A DNA stretch of 64,000 nt from Thermosynechococcaceae cyanobacterium Okahandja (GCA_041530395.1 CP136945.1:2753283-2817282); one strand, 5' to 3'. Positions 24,226-33,105 are shown, numbered from the stretch's first letter. Program-made: numbers and translations. The notes: generated from the letters alone by a model not told the origin.

Positions 24226-24375
24226 CCCACACCAACCCTGCTCCATAATGAGGATGGTTTGCAAAAAATCAGGGGGTCAACTATTAATTATTCTCAATAA
24301 GCCTCAATTCTTGCAAATAAGCCCGTGGGTCGGTTATCATGCGAACCATAACCCGGCGGACTGAGCGAATCTCCT

Positions 24376-24897
24376 ATGCCACTTTACACAGCAGCAGCCC
24401 TCAAAGCCGAACTCAATGATAAAGGGTGGCGGTTAACACCCCAGCGGGAAACCATTCTCAATATTTTCCAGAATTTGCCCAAGGGCAATCATTTAAGCGC
24501 CGAAGATTTGCACCACGAATTACGCAAGCAAGGCCATTCCATTAGCCTGTCCACGGTGTACCGCACCGTCAAGTTAATGTCGCGGATGGGCATTTTGCGG
24601 GAATTAGAATTGGCGGAAGGTCATAAGCACTACGAGTTAAATACCATGTCCCCCCACCACCACCATCACATGGTGTGTGTGCAATGCAACCGGACGACAG
24701 AATTTGACAATGATTCGATTTTGAAGCAAGCCCTCAAGCAAACCGATAAGTACGGTCTGCAAATGATTGATTGTCAGCTCACTATTTATACCATTTGCCC
24801 TGAGGCTCTACGACGCGGTTATCCGGGGTTGCCCGAGAACTGGATGTGCAGTAGCGCGATCGCCCACGGTGCCGAGCCACCCTCCCGCGCAAAATGA
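24376..24897 (+). CDS. Fur-family transcriptional regulator, probably PerR-like
   Basis: A 173-residue Fur-family protein. The winged-helix DNA-binding domain covers about residues 10-85 (TPQRETIL, SLSTVYRTVKLM). The dimerisation and metal domain has HKHYELN, the five-His run in SPHHHHHMVCVQC, then a single CxxC. Later Cys residues (TICPEA and WMCSS) do not make a second CxxC. Members sense Fe, Zn or peroxide; the PHHHHH signature and residues near it resemble what I recall of Synechocystis PerR. Fur or Zur cannot be excluded. Upstream ATTAATTATTCTCAATAA (24283-24300) may be its own operator. It overlaps the DUF2808 gene by four bases. Confidence 0.82.
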   Translation: MPLYTAAALKAELNDKGWRLTPQRETILNIFQNLPKGNHLSAEDLHHELRKQGHSISLSTVYRTVKLMSRMGILRELELAEGHKHYELNTMSPHHHHHMVCVQCNRTTEFDNDSILKQALKQTDKYGLQMIDCQLTIYTICPEALRRGYPGLPENWMCSSAIAHGAEPPSRAK

Positions 24898-25427
24898 TCA
24901 AATCCCTTATTGGCTTAGGTATTGCCTTGCTCGCCCCGGCAGCCATAGCGGTGGAGTTCCCCGATGGCCGGGTGGCCTTTGATCAGCCGCCAATTTTTGC
25001 TGAAGCCAATACCCCCTACCCGCAAGTTTGGTTCCCTAGCCCCATCTATAACTTCATTTTGCGGGTGCCGGATGCGGCGGGTGAACCCCTTGAGCGCCTT
25101 GAAATTCAGCAGTTGCCGTCCCAGGAAACCCTTTATTTTCAGCCCCAACGCACCCGGGCCTTTGTGGGGACACGCCCGCGGCAGCGGATTTCCTTGGGTG
25201 AGGTGGTCTTTGACCCCGATAACCAACTGCTTCAGATGACCTTTGATCCACCGGTGCCTCCGGGGACGTACCTGCGGGTAGAGGTCTCGCCAGTGCGTAA
25301 CCCCCAGTGGGCGGGGGTCTATTTGTTTGGGGTCACGGCATTTCCGCGGGGGGGAGCGTTGGCCATTGGCCAGTATATTGGTACCGGGCGCTTGCAATTT
25401 TACCGTGGCTCAAACTTTCTCTTCTGA
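24894..25427 (+). CDS. Exported DUF2808 protein
   Basis: A 177-residue exported protein: a signal peptide of about 19 residues ends at AIA, then VEFPDGRVAFDQPP starts the mature part. The phrases VWFPSPIYNFILRVP and VFDPDNQLLQMTFDPPVPPG, and the closing beta strands with FGVTAFPRGG, match the cyanobacterial DUF2808 family as I recall it. It is predicted to be beta-rich and periplasmic. Function is unknown. Its ATGA overlap with the Fur-family gene and the next gene one base beyond its stop suggest a three-gene transcript (regulator, DUF2808, LD-carboxypeptidase). Confidence 0.8.
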   Translation: MIKSLIGLGIALLAPAAIAVEFPDGRVAFDQPPIFAEANTPYPQVWFPSPIYNFILRVPDAAGEPLERLEIQQLPSQETLYFQPQRTRAFVGTRPRQRISLGEVVFDPDNQLLQMTFDPPVPPGTYLRVEVSPVRNPQWAGVYLFGVTAFPRGGALAIGQYIGTGRLQFYRGSNFLF

Positions 25428-25428
25428 T

Positions 25429-26325
25429 ATGACAATGGCGAGTCTGCCGCCGCCGCTACAACCGGGCGATCGCCTTGGGGTGGCCTTCCCTAGCGGCGTT
25501 CTGCGGGAACAAACCGCCTTTTGGCAGGGGGTCGCCTGTTGGCAGGCTCAGGGGTATGAGGTGGTAGTGGATGAAGCCGCCTTTCAGGGGTGGGGCTATC
25601 TTGCGGGTTCCGATGCCCAACGGCGCGATCGCCTCCGTCACTTATTGCAAGATAGTACTATTAAAGGGATTCTCTGTGGCCGTGGCGGTTTTGGTAGCAC
25701 CCGCTTACTCGAAGCATGGGAGTGGTGCCCTAGCCCGCCCAAATGGCTCATTGGCTTTTCCGACATTACGGCGCTGCTGTGGAGCTATGCCAGCCACGGG
25801 GTTGCCGGTGTTCATGGGCCGGTGCTCACCACGCTGGCTGCCGAACCCCTCTGGAGTCAGACGCGGCTGTTTCAGTGTGTGCAACGGCAACCGTTACCCC
25901 CCCTCTTCGGTACCGGCTGGGGCGGCGGCCAAGTTCAAGGATGGCTACTGCCGGGCAATCTCACGGTGGCCACCCATTTGCTGGGTACCCCCGACTGTCC
26001 CGATTTCAAGAATGTGATTCTTGCCTTAGAGGACGTGGGGGAAGCCCCCTACCGCATTGATCGGATGCTGACCCAGTGGCGACGCAGTGGGGCGCTCCAG
26101 CAGGTGAAAGGCATTGCCTTGGGGCGGTTTAGCCGCTGTGAGGACATGGCCACCCAACCCAACTTTCGTGTTCTCGACGTTCTTGGCGATCGCCTCGCAG
26201 ATTTAGGCATTCCCATTGTCAGTGATCTGCCCTTTGGCCATGAGGGGGTCAATGCCGCCTTGCCCGTTGGCGTGCCTGCCGAACTCGACGGCGATCGCGG
26301 CCAGTTACGGCTGCTGACCCCGTGA
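25429..26325 (+). CDS. LD-carboxypeptidase (S66 family)
   Basis: A 298-residue S66 serine peptidase that would remove the terminal D-Ala from muramoyl tetrapeptides during peptidoglycan recycling. Family signs are GDRLGVAFPSG near the N-terminus, CGRGGFGSTRLL near residue 88, the nucleophile Ser in LIGFSDITALL near residue 112, and HGPVL. The C-terminal half carries the conserved Glu (ALEDVGEAPYRIDRML) and His (FGHEGVNAALPVG). The frame opens earlier at 25327 inside the DUF2808 gene, but ATG 25429, one base after that gene's stop, is preferred. Alternative start ATG 25435 is two codons later. Confidence 0.88.
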   Translation: MTMASLPPPLQPGDRLGVAFPSGVLREQTAFWQGVACWQAQGYEVVVDEAAFQGWGYLAGSDAQRRDRLRHLLQDSTIKGILCGRGGFGSTRLLEAWEWCPSPPKWLIGFSDITALLWSYASHGVAGVHGPVLTTLAAEPLWSQTRLFQCVQRQPLPPLFGTGWGGGQVQGWLLPGNLTVATHLLGTPDCPDFKNVILALEDVGEAPYRIDRMLTQWRRSGALQQVKGIALGRFSRCEDMATQPNFRVLDVLGDRLADLGIPIVSDLPFGHEGVNAALPVGVPAELDGDRGQLRLLTP

Positions 26326-26641
26326 ATGACCCGGTGCTAATGTTTGCCTAGCCGTGAACGTTTGCCAACCCGCTCAGGGGTCATCCCCTTAGCTTTGCCC
26401 TATACTTGTGTCTAGTTTTAATGATCTTGGCATTTGGCACCCCCAAGCAAGCAGCAACACTGCCCAGCCAACCGCATTCCCGTTTAGTATGGAAGGTGAG
26501 GTGCTAAAAAAAATCTAGCGCCTATTCGTCTGATATATTGACGGTGGCTATACCCTTTTTCTCAGATCACCATGGGCTAGGTTCGTCTCCAGTAAATTCC
26601 GTTGTGTATAAGTATGTGCATTAGATAAGAGGTCAAGGGCT
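26326..26641. other. 316-base gap before hmpF
   Basis: No gene is seen. It is AT-rich in its second half and should hold the hmpF promoter. I found no convincing hairpin with a T tract for the upstream carboxypeptidase gene. Confidence 0.5.
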
Positions 26642-28324
26642 GTGCAGTATCTCGCGGAAGTCATTAAAAAAACGGGTTTCATGGGTACGAAATCCGAATT
26701 AAAGCTTCTCATGCGCGAACAATCTGGATATTGGCACCCTATTTCCCAAAACGAGGAAACCATCGCCTTTGACAACAGCCGTGACTACGGTAATGGGGTG
26801 CTCGTGTTTGTGGAGATTGCTGCCAACCGGCAAATCCAAAACGTCGATGAAGCCTCGCGACGCTTAACCGGTATTTTGCACGGCTTTACACGGATGCGGG
26901 AGCGCTTCCAAAGCCAAGAAGAAGAAATTGAAGGGTGGAAACAGTCCCTATCGTACCAAGCCGAGGCCCTAAACCAGCGGGAAGCAGAATTTGAAATTCG
27001 CCGTGAAGAACTACAAGAGCTAGAAGCGCAAATTGCCAACTACGAACAACAGCTTGCGGAACTCAATAAACTACGTTCAGAGTTAATGGGTGAGGAAGAG
27101 CGCATTCAAGCGGAGCGCCAGAACCTCGAAAACCTGCGCCACCAGGTTCACCAAGAGCAGCAGCGCTGGGAGCAATTAAAATCCAGTCATAGCGTTGGCC
27201 TCTCGCCTGAGCAGATTCGCCAAGTGGATACCATTCTGCAACAACTGAGCGAGAGCCTCAATGGCAGTAACAATAGCGAGCTAGGCCACTGCCTACAGGT
27301 GTTGGAGCAACAGCAAGCCCTATTAACCCAGTACTGGCAGCAACTAGAGCAAATTGATCAAGACGTTGCCCAGCGGCAAGCGACCCTTGAGCAGCAACTC
27401 CAAGCCTTCCGCGACCAAGAACAGGCATGGCACACCGCCCAGGAACAATTTTGGCAAGATAGCCGCGCGATCGCCCTGCAAGAAGAACTCTGCCGCTACA
27501 AGCAATCGGTTCTCGAGAAAGAGCGACACCTCCTCGCTCAGCAAGAAGACATGATTCAACAGATGCGGCAGGCCATGGTCAGTGACCTTACCGAAGTGGT
27601 TGATGTCAACGCCCTCATGAAAATGGCCATGGAGGATCTCGAAAAAGAAGTCGCCAATCGGGGTAACGACTTAAGGCGCGCCTCTGCCTTTGTGAACGAT
27701 CAAGAAGAAGAACTTAAAATGGCTCTCGAGTCCTTGATGGAACTCGAGCAAAAAGTGAAAGAGGCCAGTGACTTTGACCGCCTCCAGCTTGCTGCGGAAC
27801 TTGAAGACGAACGGCAGCGGTGTAACCTCCTCAACCAAGCCCTCGAAGGCCAGCGGCAAAACATTCGCGAAAAAGAAGCCACCTATAAAATTTACTGCCA
27901 AGTGCTAGAAGCCCGCCGCGATCCCGCCTCACAGCAGGGGATTAGTCTGATTCCCATTCTCAGCGAACTAGAAAAACAGTTCCAAGAGTATGGTGTTGCC
28001 GTGAACCAATTAGCCGAAGAACTCCAGCACGCCTACACCGACCTCGAAAGTTTGCGCCACGACCTTGAAGAACGCCGCAAGCAGCAACAGCAGCAGCGGG
28101 ATCAGCTTACCCAGAAAGAGCAAACCCTGATTGAAGAACAGCGGCTGATTGCCGCCAAGCGAGGCCAAGCAGAGCTACTGCGAGAATTCTTACAACCCGT
28201 GCAGGATCGCCTCAACCAACTGCGCCAGTCCCTAGAGGATCTCAGAAGTAACCAACTCAATGGCCGCTCTGGTGCCCTCATTTCCGAACTCCAGCAGGTG
28301 GTCATGAATCTGGGGCAGCAATAG
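26642..28324 (+). CDS. hmpF: Pilus motility taxis protein HmpF-like coiled coil
   Basis: A 560-residue protein. Residues 1-100 form a compact domain (QYLAEVIKKTGFMGTKSELKLL, partly quoted: YLAEVIKKTGF; then NRQIQNVDEASRRL). The remainder is one long coiled coil rich in Gln, Glu and Leu. This plan is typical of cyanobacterial HmpF. HmpF works with chemosensory proteins to control type IV pilus-driven motility and hormogonium movement in filamentous species, and unicellular species have it for phototaxis. It should form elongated cytoplasmic filaments. Translation starts with GTG at 26642 in the best model. The closest neighbour is convergent and unrelated. Confidence in the family is good from the N-terminal motif; localisation is inferred. 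Confidence 0.78.
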   Translation: MQYLAEVIKKTGFMGTKSELKLLMREQSGYWHPISQNEETIAFDNSRDYGNGVLVFVEIAANRQIQNVDEASRRLTGILHGFTRMRERFQSQEEEIEGWKQSLSYQAEALNQREAEFEIRREELQELEAQIANYEQQLAELNKLRSELMGEEERIQAERQNLENLRHQVHQEQQRWEQLKSSHSVGLSPEQIRQVDTILQQLSESLNGSNNSELGHCLQVLEQQQALLTQYWQQLEQIDQDVAQRQATLEQQLQAFRDQEQAWHTAQEQFWQDSRAIALQEELCRYKQSVLEKERHLLAQQEDMIQQMRQAMVSDLTEVVDVNALMKMAMEDLEKEVANRGNDLRRASAFVNDQEEELKMALESLMELEQKVKEASDFDRLQLAAELEDERQRCNLLNQALEGQRQNIREKEATYKIYCQVLEARRDPASQQGISLIPILSELEKQFQEYGVAVNQLAEELQHAYTDLESLRHDLEERRKQQQQQRDQLTQKEQTLIEEQRLIAAKRGQAELLREFLQPVQDRLNQLRQSLEDLRSNQLNGRSGALISELQQVVMNLGQQ

Positions 28325-28338
28325 CAGCACGTAACATC

Positions 28339-29619
28339 CTAGGAGAGGCGGCTATCCCAAGCTCTAGCCGCATCCTCAATGGCCTGATCAACGGTTTTAC
28401 GCCCCAGCAGTACTGCTTGCAGGTTTTCGTACAGTAGCCGTTGCAGTTCCTTAATGTCCCGTACCGGTGGAATGAGTACTTGGGCTTGCGCCATCTGGGC
28501 GGCACTCACAGCCCGGGCACGCTCTACGGGGGTTGCGGTTGCCCCCACCGCCTGAAAATAGGGATCCGCTAGAGCAGCTTGGGTAGAGGGCAAAACATTC
28601 GCCGCTTTGGCAAAGGCCAGTTGATTTTGGTTATTGGTGACAAACAGGGCAAATTCAACGGCTAGCTCAGGATGCTGGGTTTGCTGCGGTACCAAGAGGT
28701 TCATGACGGCAACATTTTTCTTGCCCGTCTTGCCGGTCAACTGCGGCGCAGGTGCTGACACTGCCGCAATGGTGGGTGCATTAGTGGCAATCGTATTCAG
28801 GAATTCGGGGCTGGTCATTAGCAGGGCTGTTTGCCCCGACTGGTAGAGTTCAATCCCTTGGCGATGCCCTTCGGTAAGGACTTGCGGTGGCAGCAACCCC
28901 TGACGGTAGAGATCCAGCCAGTATTGGAAGGCGGCTTTGCCCTCAGGGCTATTGAAGGCCGCCCGCCCTTGGGCATCCACAAGGGTAACTCCCATCTGCA
29001 CCATGGATTCCATGAGTTCTGCTGAGTCTTCCGGCACCATGGTGATAAAGAAGGCGTATTTGCCGGTTTTCTCCTTGACGGCCTTGGCAACAGTGGCCAG
29101 TTCGGCATAGGTTTGGGGTGGGGTGGTCACCCCTGCGGCCTTGAGTAGTTCCTGATTGTAAATGGTTACCCGCGAGGTCAGGTACCACGGTACGGCAAAA
29201 CTTTGGCCATCGAGGGTGGTGGCCTCCCAAATTTTGGGTAAATAGGTCTGGCGCACGGCTGGGGGCACATAATCATTGAGGTTCAGCCAGGCATTGCGGG
29301 CCGCTAGTTGGGAGGCAAAGTCCGGGTTCAGGTTGACCACATCTGGGGCGGTGCGGGCGGAGACGGCGGTTAAAATTTTGCTCTGCATTGCGGTCCAGGG
29401 GACATCAACCCAACGGACACTGACCCCGGGGTGTTGGGCTTCAAACTCGGCAATGAGAGCGTTGAAGTAATTGGTAAATTTGGGTTGCAGTTGCATGGTC
29501 CAGAATTCAATCTGGGTGCCCGTCTCCGCAGGGGGAGCCACACAACTGGGGAGTAGGGTTAGGCACACTCCCAACAGCAGCCAACAGCACCACTGGAGCC
29601 AACGGGGCAATCGGAACAT
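28339..29619 (-). CDS. ABC transporter substrate-binding lipoprotein (family 1, sugar type)
   Basis: A 426-residue extracellular solute-binding protein. The signal peptide ends in LLPSC (lipobox) at about residue 24. The first mature strand IEFWTMQLQPKF and the segment PGVSVRWVDVPWTAMQSKI are typical of family 1 binding proteins for mono- and oligosaccharides. Other visible parts are PDVVNLNPDFASQLAARNAW and an Asn-rich closing region. The sugar cannot be told. No permease or ATPase is adjacent. The frame opens 20 codons earlier (29679) inside mscL; ATG 29619 is chosen because GAGGAAG stands before it. It is last in a four-gene minus-strand run (145-residue protein, clpR, mscL, this gene), though only ten bases separate it from mscL. 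Confidence 0.88.
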   Translation of the reverse strand: MFRLPRWLQWCCWLLLGVCLTLLPSCVAPPAETGTQIEFWTMQLQPKFTNYFNALIAEFEAQHPGVSVRWVDVPWTAMQSKILTAVSARTAPDVVNLNPDFASQLAARNAWLNLNDYVPPAVRQTYLPKIWEATTLDGQSFAVPWYLTSRVTIYNQELLKAAGVTTPPQTYAELATVAKAVKEKTGKYAFFITMVPEDSAELMESMVQMGVTLVDAQGRAAFNSPEGKAAFQYWLDLYRQGLLPPQVLTEGHRQGIELYQSGQTALLMTSPEFLNTIATNAPTIAAVSAPAPQLTGKTGKKNVAVMNLLVPQQTQHPELAVEFALFVTNNQNQLAFAKAANVLPSTQAALADPYFQAVGATATPVERARAVSAAQMAQAQVLIPPVRDIKELQRLLYENLQAVLLGRKTVDQAIEDAARAWDSRLS

Positions 29620-29629
29620 GCACGCTTCC

Positions 29630-30043
29630 TCAAGAGGGGGGTAACTCTGCTGTGCAGGCGCGGCAGCGGGTTGCTGCAAGGGGAACAGTTTCCAGACAGT
29701 AGGGGCACTGGCGTTGTTCCGCGGGCGGGGGTGTTTTGGGTAACACGGGCAGCAGCAGTTTCAGGATCACAAACAAGCTCAGGGCAATAATCAAAAAGTC
29801 CAGCAAACTGCCCAGAAAGCTGCCAATTTTAATGCCGCTGGCCACGGTCACTTCCCGCCAATTACCCCCCGGGATCAGTGGGTTCAGTAAGGGCATGAGT
29901 AAATCTTCAACAAGGGAGGAGATAATCCGGCCAAAGGCACCACCAATAACGACGGCGATCGCCAGATCAATCACATTACCCTTGAGGGCAAAGGCACGAA
30001 AGTCTGCCCAAAATTGCTGTAGTTTGCGACGGCTGCGAGCCAT
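29630..30043 (-). CDS. mscL: Large-conductance mechanosensitive channel with a C-terminal zinc ribbon
   Basis: A 137-residue MscL. The N-terminal amphipathic helix is followed by TM1 (about 22-46: VIDLAIAVVIGGAFGRIISS partly within it), the loop with the GNW segment, and TM2 (about 75-97, FLIIALSLFVILKLLLPVL). MscL opens under membrane tension to release solutes on osmotic down-shock. After the second helix, where many MscL have a charged helical bundle, this protein carries CPYCLETV and CRAC, two CxxC pairs 15 residues apart, which looks like a small zinc ribbon. MscL proteins ending in such ribbons occur in some bacteria; what it binds is not known. Confidence 0.92.
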   Translation of the reverse strand: MARSRRKLQQFWADFRAFALKGNVIDLAIAVVIGGAFGRIISSLVEDLLMPLLNPLIPGGNWREVTVASGIKIGSFLGSLLDFLIIALSLFVILKLLLPVLPKTPPPAEQRQCPYCLETVPLAATRCRACTAELPPS

Positions 30044-30089
30044 AGCACCTCACTTGCCACTAAACGATCAACCATTCCCGCGCAGGGCG

Positions 30090-30743
30090 TTAGCTGAGGG
30101 TGGCGGGGAGTTTCGGTGCGGGTTCTGGCTCCAAAATCCGATCAATAATGCCGTACTCCTTCGCTTGCTGCGGTGTCATGTACAGCAGCCGATCCATATC
30201 GCGACTGATGCGCTCCGGAGGCTGTCCCGTATTTTGCGCCAGAATATCAATCATTGTGGCTTTGTTGGCCAGCACCTCTTTGGCGCGAATTTGAATATCG
30301 GAGGCTTGGCCTTGGGCATAGCTTTTGGTTTGATGAAGCACAATCGTGGCATGGGGCAGGCTGGCGCGACAGCCCTTTGTCCCAGCCGAGAGCAGCATTG
30401 CGGCCATCCCCATCGCTTGGCCAATACAAATGGTGTGGACAGGCGGCTTGATGTAGCGCAGCGTATCACAGATAGCAAAGGCTTCGGTTTCAAAGCCAAT
30501 CGGCTCGCCATCGTAACGGGAGGTTCCGGTGGAATTAATGTAAATGCGGATCGGCTTTTCGGGGTCGTCGTACTGTAGGTACAACAGTTCAGCAATAATC
30601 AACTCGGTTACCGCTGGCACTAAGGGCATCCCGAGATAGACAATGCGCTCCTTCAACAGGAGTGAGGGCAGATCTGGTGGCGGTGTCCGGTAGTAGGCAT
30701 CACCGTAGTAAGCCGCTTGGGCAGCAGTAATGGGCAACCGCAT
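30090..30743 (-). CDS. clpR: ClpR-type inactive ClpP paralogue
   Basis: A 217-residue member of the ClpP family. In active ClpP the nucleophile Ser lies in a GQAASM-like motif; here the motif is GQAMGMAAML, so Gly replaces Ser. The segment LHQTKSYAQGQASDI keeps the position of the catalytic His. This pattern marks ClpR, which in cyanobacteria forms mixed rings with ClpP3 and partners with ClpC for essential proteolysis. It also has the YNGxx-type front segment YYGDAYYRTPPP of ClpR. A TTG seven codons upstream extends the frame; ATG 30743 is preferred. The usual neighbour clpP3 is not here. Confidence 0.87.
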   Translation of the reverse strand: MRLPITAAQAAYYGDAYYRTPPPDLPSLLLKERIVYLGMPLVPAVTELIIAELLYLQYDDPEKPIRIYINSTGTSRYDGEPIGFETEAFAICDTLRYIKPPVHTICIGQAMGMAAMLLSAGTKGCRASLPHATIVLHQTKSYAQGQASDIQIRAKEVLANKATMIDILAQNTGQPPERISRDMDRLLYMTPQQAKEYGIIDRILEPEPAPKLPATLS

Positions 30744-30784
30744 AGAACGCTCAGCGAATAACAAACTATCTGTACTCTAGCAAG

Positions 30785-31222
30785 TTATTGCTCGTTAGAT
30801 CGGCGGCCTCGTGTGACGTGTTCGCCTGCCAACTCGTACAAGTAATTCATGATTTCATGATTTAATGCGCCAATCACCAAGTACAGCACCCCGCGATCGC
30901 GCACGAGGGTCGGCTGCCCCGTCCAACCGGCGCCACTCCAGCGGTGTAGCCCCTGAAAATTCGTGACCCCTGTCCCCAACAAAAAGCGATGCTGTAGCCG
31001 TAAGCCTTGGGGCACCCCTTGGCCATAGTAACAGCGCTGATCGTTACCAAGAAATGTCGAAATCAGGAGTTCCGTGTCCGGTTTTGCGGGCATCGTTAGG
31101 GTGGCCAGATCGCTGTCACTTGGCATGGCAGCCTGAACCTCGCTCCACCGTCGCAGCATGAAGCTAGCCGCTACGCCAGTGCCGCCCCAAATCAAGAAAC
31201 GGTTGATTTGCCGCCGTTGCAC
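30785..31222 (-). CDS. Unknown exported or membrane-anchored protein
   Basis: A 145-residue protein I do not recognise. It starts MQRRQINRFLIWGGTGVAA, a positively charged then hydrophobic N-terminus (residues 9-24) that could be a signal anchor or a twin-arginine-like signal (RR at positions 3-4, but without the full motif). The remainder is mixed and has LLISTFLGNDQRCYYGQGVP and GLHRWSGAGWTGQPTLVRDRG. The single Cys is near residue 74. It lies upstream of clpR on the same strand with a 41-base gap. Codon use looks like its neighbours, so it is probably a real gene with a lineage-limited family. Confidence 0.6.
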   Translation of the reverse strand: MQRRQINRFLIWGGTGVAASFMLRRWSEVQAAMPSDSDLATLTMPAKPDTELLISTFLGNDQRCYYGQGVPQGLRLQHRFLLGTGVTNFQGLHRWSGAGWTGQPTLVRDRGVLYLVIGALNHEIMNYLYELAGEHVTRGRRSNEQ

Positions 31223-31328
31223 TTTGGTTTTCCTCTATTCCCTAACCTTTAGAAGGAGAACAAGGGAAATTTAATGCCAGAGATCTTGCCGCCGTTCGTT
31301 AACTCTTCTCGCGGAATTCCCCATCCGT

Positions 31329-31535
31329 CTACACGGTGGGGATGGATAGCGACAGGGCGCAAGCTCTCCCACCGGATTGACTTTGAATATACTCTTTGAC
31401 AGTCTCTAGCGGCGCACCTCCACAAGAAATGATGCACTTAGAATCATGCCAGAGTTTTGCTTTTCCCCAATAGACTTTATCGATTTCTTCCTTGAACTGT
31501 TGCCTGAGAATTCGACTAGATGTGGATAAGCTGAG
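31329..31535 (-). pseudogene. tnpA: tnpA (Y1 HUH transposase) C-terminal remnant
   Basis: Reading the minus strand from 31535 gives 68 residues, including RQQFKEEIDKVYWGKAKLWH, KCIISCGGAPLETVKEYIQ and a stop in the left hairpin. The CGGAPLETVKEYI segment is characteristic of the C-terminal part of IS200/IS605 TnpA. An in-frame stop (TGA) lies directly upstream, and the N-terminal half with the HUH motif is missing. The remnant therefore cannot act as a transposase. The longer open frame through the same DNA in another phase is not meaningful. Confidence 0.75.
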
Positions 31536-31625
31536 TCATATCGATTTCTAGTCAGTCCCAAAAAATGGGCTATACTCATTGTAGTTGCAAATAGCGAGTC
31601 AGCACTAAATTGAGGAAATCGTCTT

Positions 31626-32981
31626 GTGGTAACGAGAAGACAGACATTTCGACTGTATCCAAACAAGGCGCAAGAAAAAGCCTTGTTTGCGGCACGTCGT
31701 TTGCACTGTTATCTCTACAATGCTTGTGTCTCGCATCGTCAATTCGAGTATAAGCATCATCGCAAGACGATTACCTACTTTGACCAGCAAAATCTCCTGC
31801 CCGCGTTCAAGGCGGAATGGCCAGAATTTGCAGTGCTGCACTCGCAAGCACTGCAATCAACAGTGAAACGAGTTGATTTGGCATACCAGTCATTCTTCAA
31901 GGGATTGCACGGTAAGCCGAAATTCAAATCGATTCGCAAATACTCAGGATGGGGGTATCCTGCAAAGTCTGGGTGGAAAGTTGACAGCACTGGCACGCAT
32001 GGAACGGTGAAGCTGAATGATTTGGGTATCACCGTCAAGATGCGCGGCAAGGCAAAACATTGGGGGACTCCAACAACCCTAACCATTGTCTACAAGCCGT
32101 CTAGGCGCCAGTGGTTTGCATCATTCACTGTTGAGGTTGATACCCCCGCACCGAAGTTTGGCTCTGAGTCTGAACTGTCGTATCAGTCGATTGTGGCCTA
32201 TGACTTGGGGACTGAAACGGCTCTGACGTTGTTTGATGGGTCTAAATTTGAGGAAATCGAAAATCCTCGTTTCATCCACAAAAATGAAGAGCGAGTTCGC
32301 AAAGTTGCCAAACAAAAACGACGGAAACGCGCCCCAAAGAAAGGGGTCAAGGCTTCCCGTCGTTGGCGGAAAATCAACAAACGGGAGTCTAATCTAAAAG
32401 CTAAGGTTGCACGTCAGCGTAGAGACTGGCAACACAAAGTCACTTCAGAGATTGCACGTCGTTATGACATCGGAGTGACTGAAAAGCTGAATACGAAAGG
32501 GATGACCCGTGCTGCAAAGAAAGGAAGTCAGCGTAAGAAGCAAAAAGCAGGACTGAACAAATCGATTCTCTCGGTCGGTTTTGGGACTCTCAACAGGATG
32601 ATCTCGTACAAGATTGAGCAGAAAGGTGGGTTGGTGTTGCAGCTTCCAACACGGGACATCAAACCATCGCAGCGTTGTCCTAAGTGTGGAGCAATTCACC
32701 AAGAATGGGCTGAACTGGGGAATCGTCATCACGTTTGTTCTGACTGTGGTTTTGAGATTTCTAGGGACAGGGGGTCTGCGATGGTGATGTACAACGTTGC
32801 AACGAATCAGCAACCGGGGGTTGGAACGTCCCTCGTTAGTCTTGGATGTCTTAGCTCTACTTCAGAGACCCGTAAGCATACGGGTTCGATGAAGCAACTA
32901 GGGCAGAAGAAGAGACGGAAATCCTCTGCTACGGTGGAATCTGGGGTTTTAGAAACCCCATCCGCCTGTGCGGTGGGGTAG
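31626..32981 (+). CDS. tnpB: TnpB RNA-guided nuclease of IS copy 3, apparently full length
   Basis: A 451-residue TnpB. The N-terminal helix-turn-helix-like start is RRQTFRLYPNKAQEKALFA. RuvC residues: Asp in VAYDLGTETALTLF, Glu in GVTEKLNTKGM and Asp in EISRDRGSAMVM. The zinc-binding pairs are CPKC and CSDC. Start GTG 31626 gives the usual RRQTFRLYPN N-terminus. The stop lies in the right-end hairpin, so the guide RNA scaffold would come from the last part of the transcript. The protein is long for TnpB because of a basic C-terminal tail (KKRRKSSATVESG). Lacking an active tnpA, the element is probably no longer mobile on its own. Confidence 0.88.
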   Translation: MVTRRQTFRLYPNKAQEKALFAARRLHCYLYNACVSHRQFEYKHHRKTITYFDQQNLLPAFKAEWPEFAVLHSQALQSTVKRVDLAYQSFFKGLHGKPKFKSIRKYSGWGYPAKSGWKVDSTGTHGTVKLNDLGITVKMRGKAKHWGTPTTLTIVYKPSRRQWFASFTVEVDTPAPKFGSESELSYQSIVAYDLGTETALTLFDGSKFEEIENPRFIHKNEERVRKVAKQKRRKRAPKKGVKASRRWRKINKRESNLKAKVARQRRDWQHKVTSEIARRYDIGVTEKLNTKGMTRAAKKGSQRKKQKAGLNKSILSVGFGTLNRMISYKIEQKGGLVLQLPTRDIKPSQRCPKCGAIHQEWAELGNRHHVCSDCGFEISRDRGSAMVMYNVATNQQPGVGTSLVSLGCLSSTSETRKHTGSMKQLGQKKRRKSSATVESGVLETPSACAVG

Positions 32982-33105
32982 TTCATCCCTTATCATCCTA
33001 ATCTCAAACTAATCTCAAAGGTCGGGGACTCTGCTCCTCTGAGACCCTAGGAGTATGTCAAAATAAGGGAGCGATCGCAAAGACATGTAGGTGATTTCTA
33101 GGACT

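Larger units (their letters stand above)
31319..32985 (+). mobile_element. IS200/IS605-family element with divergent tnpA remnant and tnpB, copy 3
   Basis: An element of about 1.67 kb of a different type from copies 1 and 2. Each end has a 23-base imperfect hairpin, CCCCATCCG...CGGTGGGG, at 31319-31341 and 32956-32978, in the same orientation; 19 of 23 bases are identical. Direct, not inverted, terminal hairpins are characteristic of this family. A tnpA remnant reads leftward and tnpB reads rightward. Each gene's stop codon lies in or at its hairpin. Confidence 0.78.

Noticed and set aside
31406..31666. 86-residue minus-strand frame before IS copy 3 tnpB
   Set aside because: It overlaps the tnpA remnant in another phase and has no family pattern; the real homology is in the frame ending at 31329.
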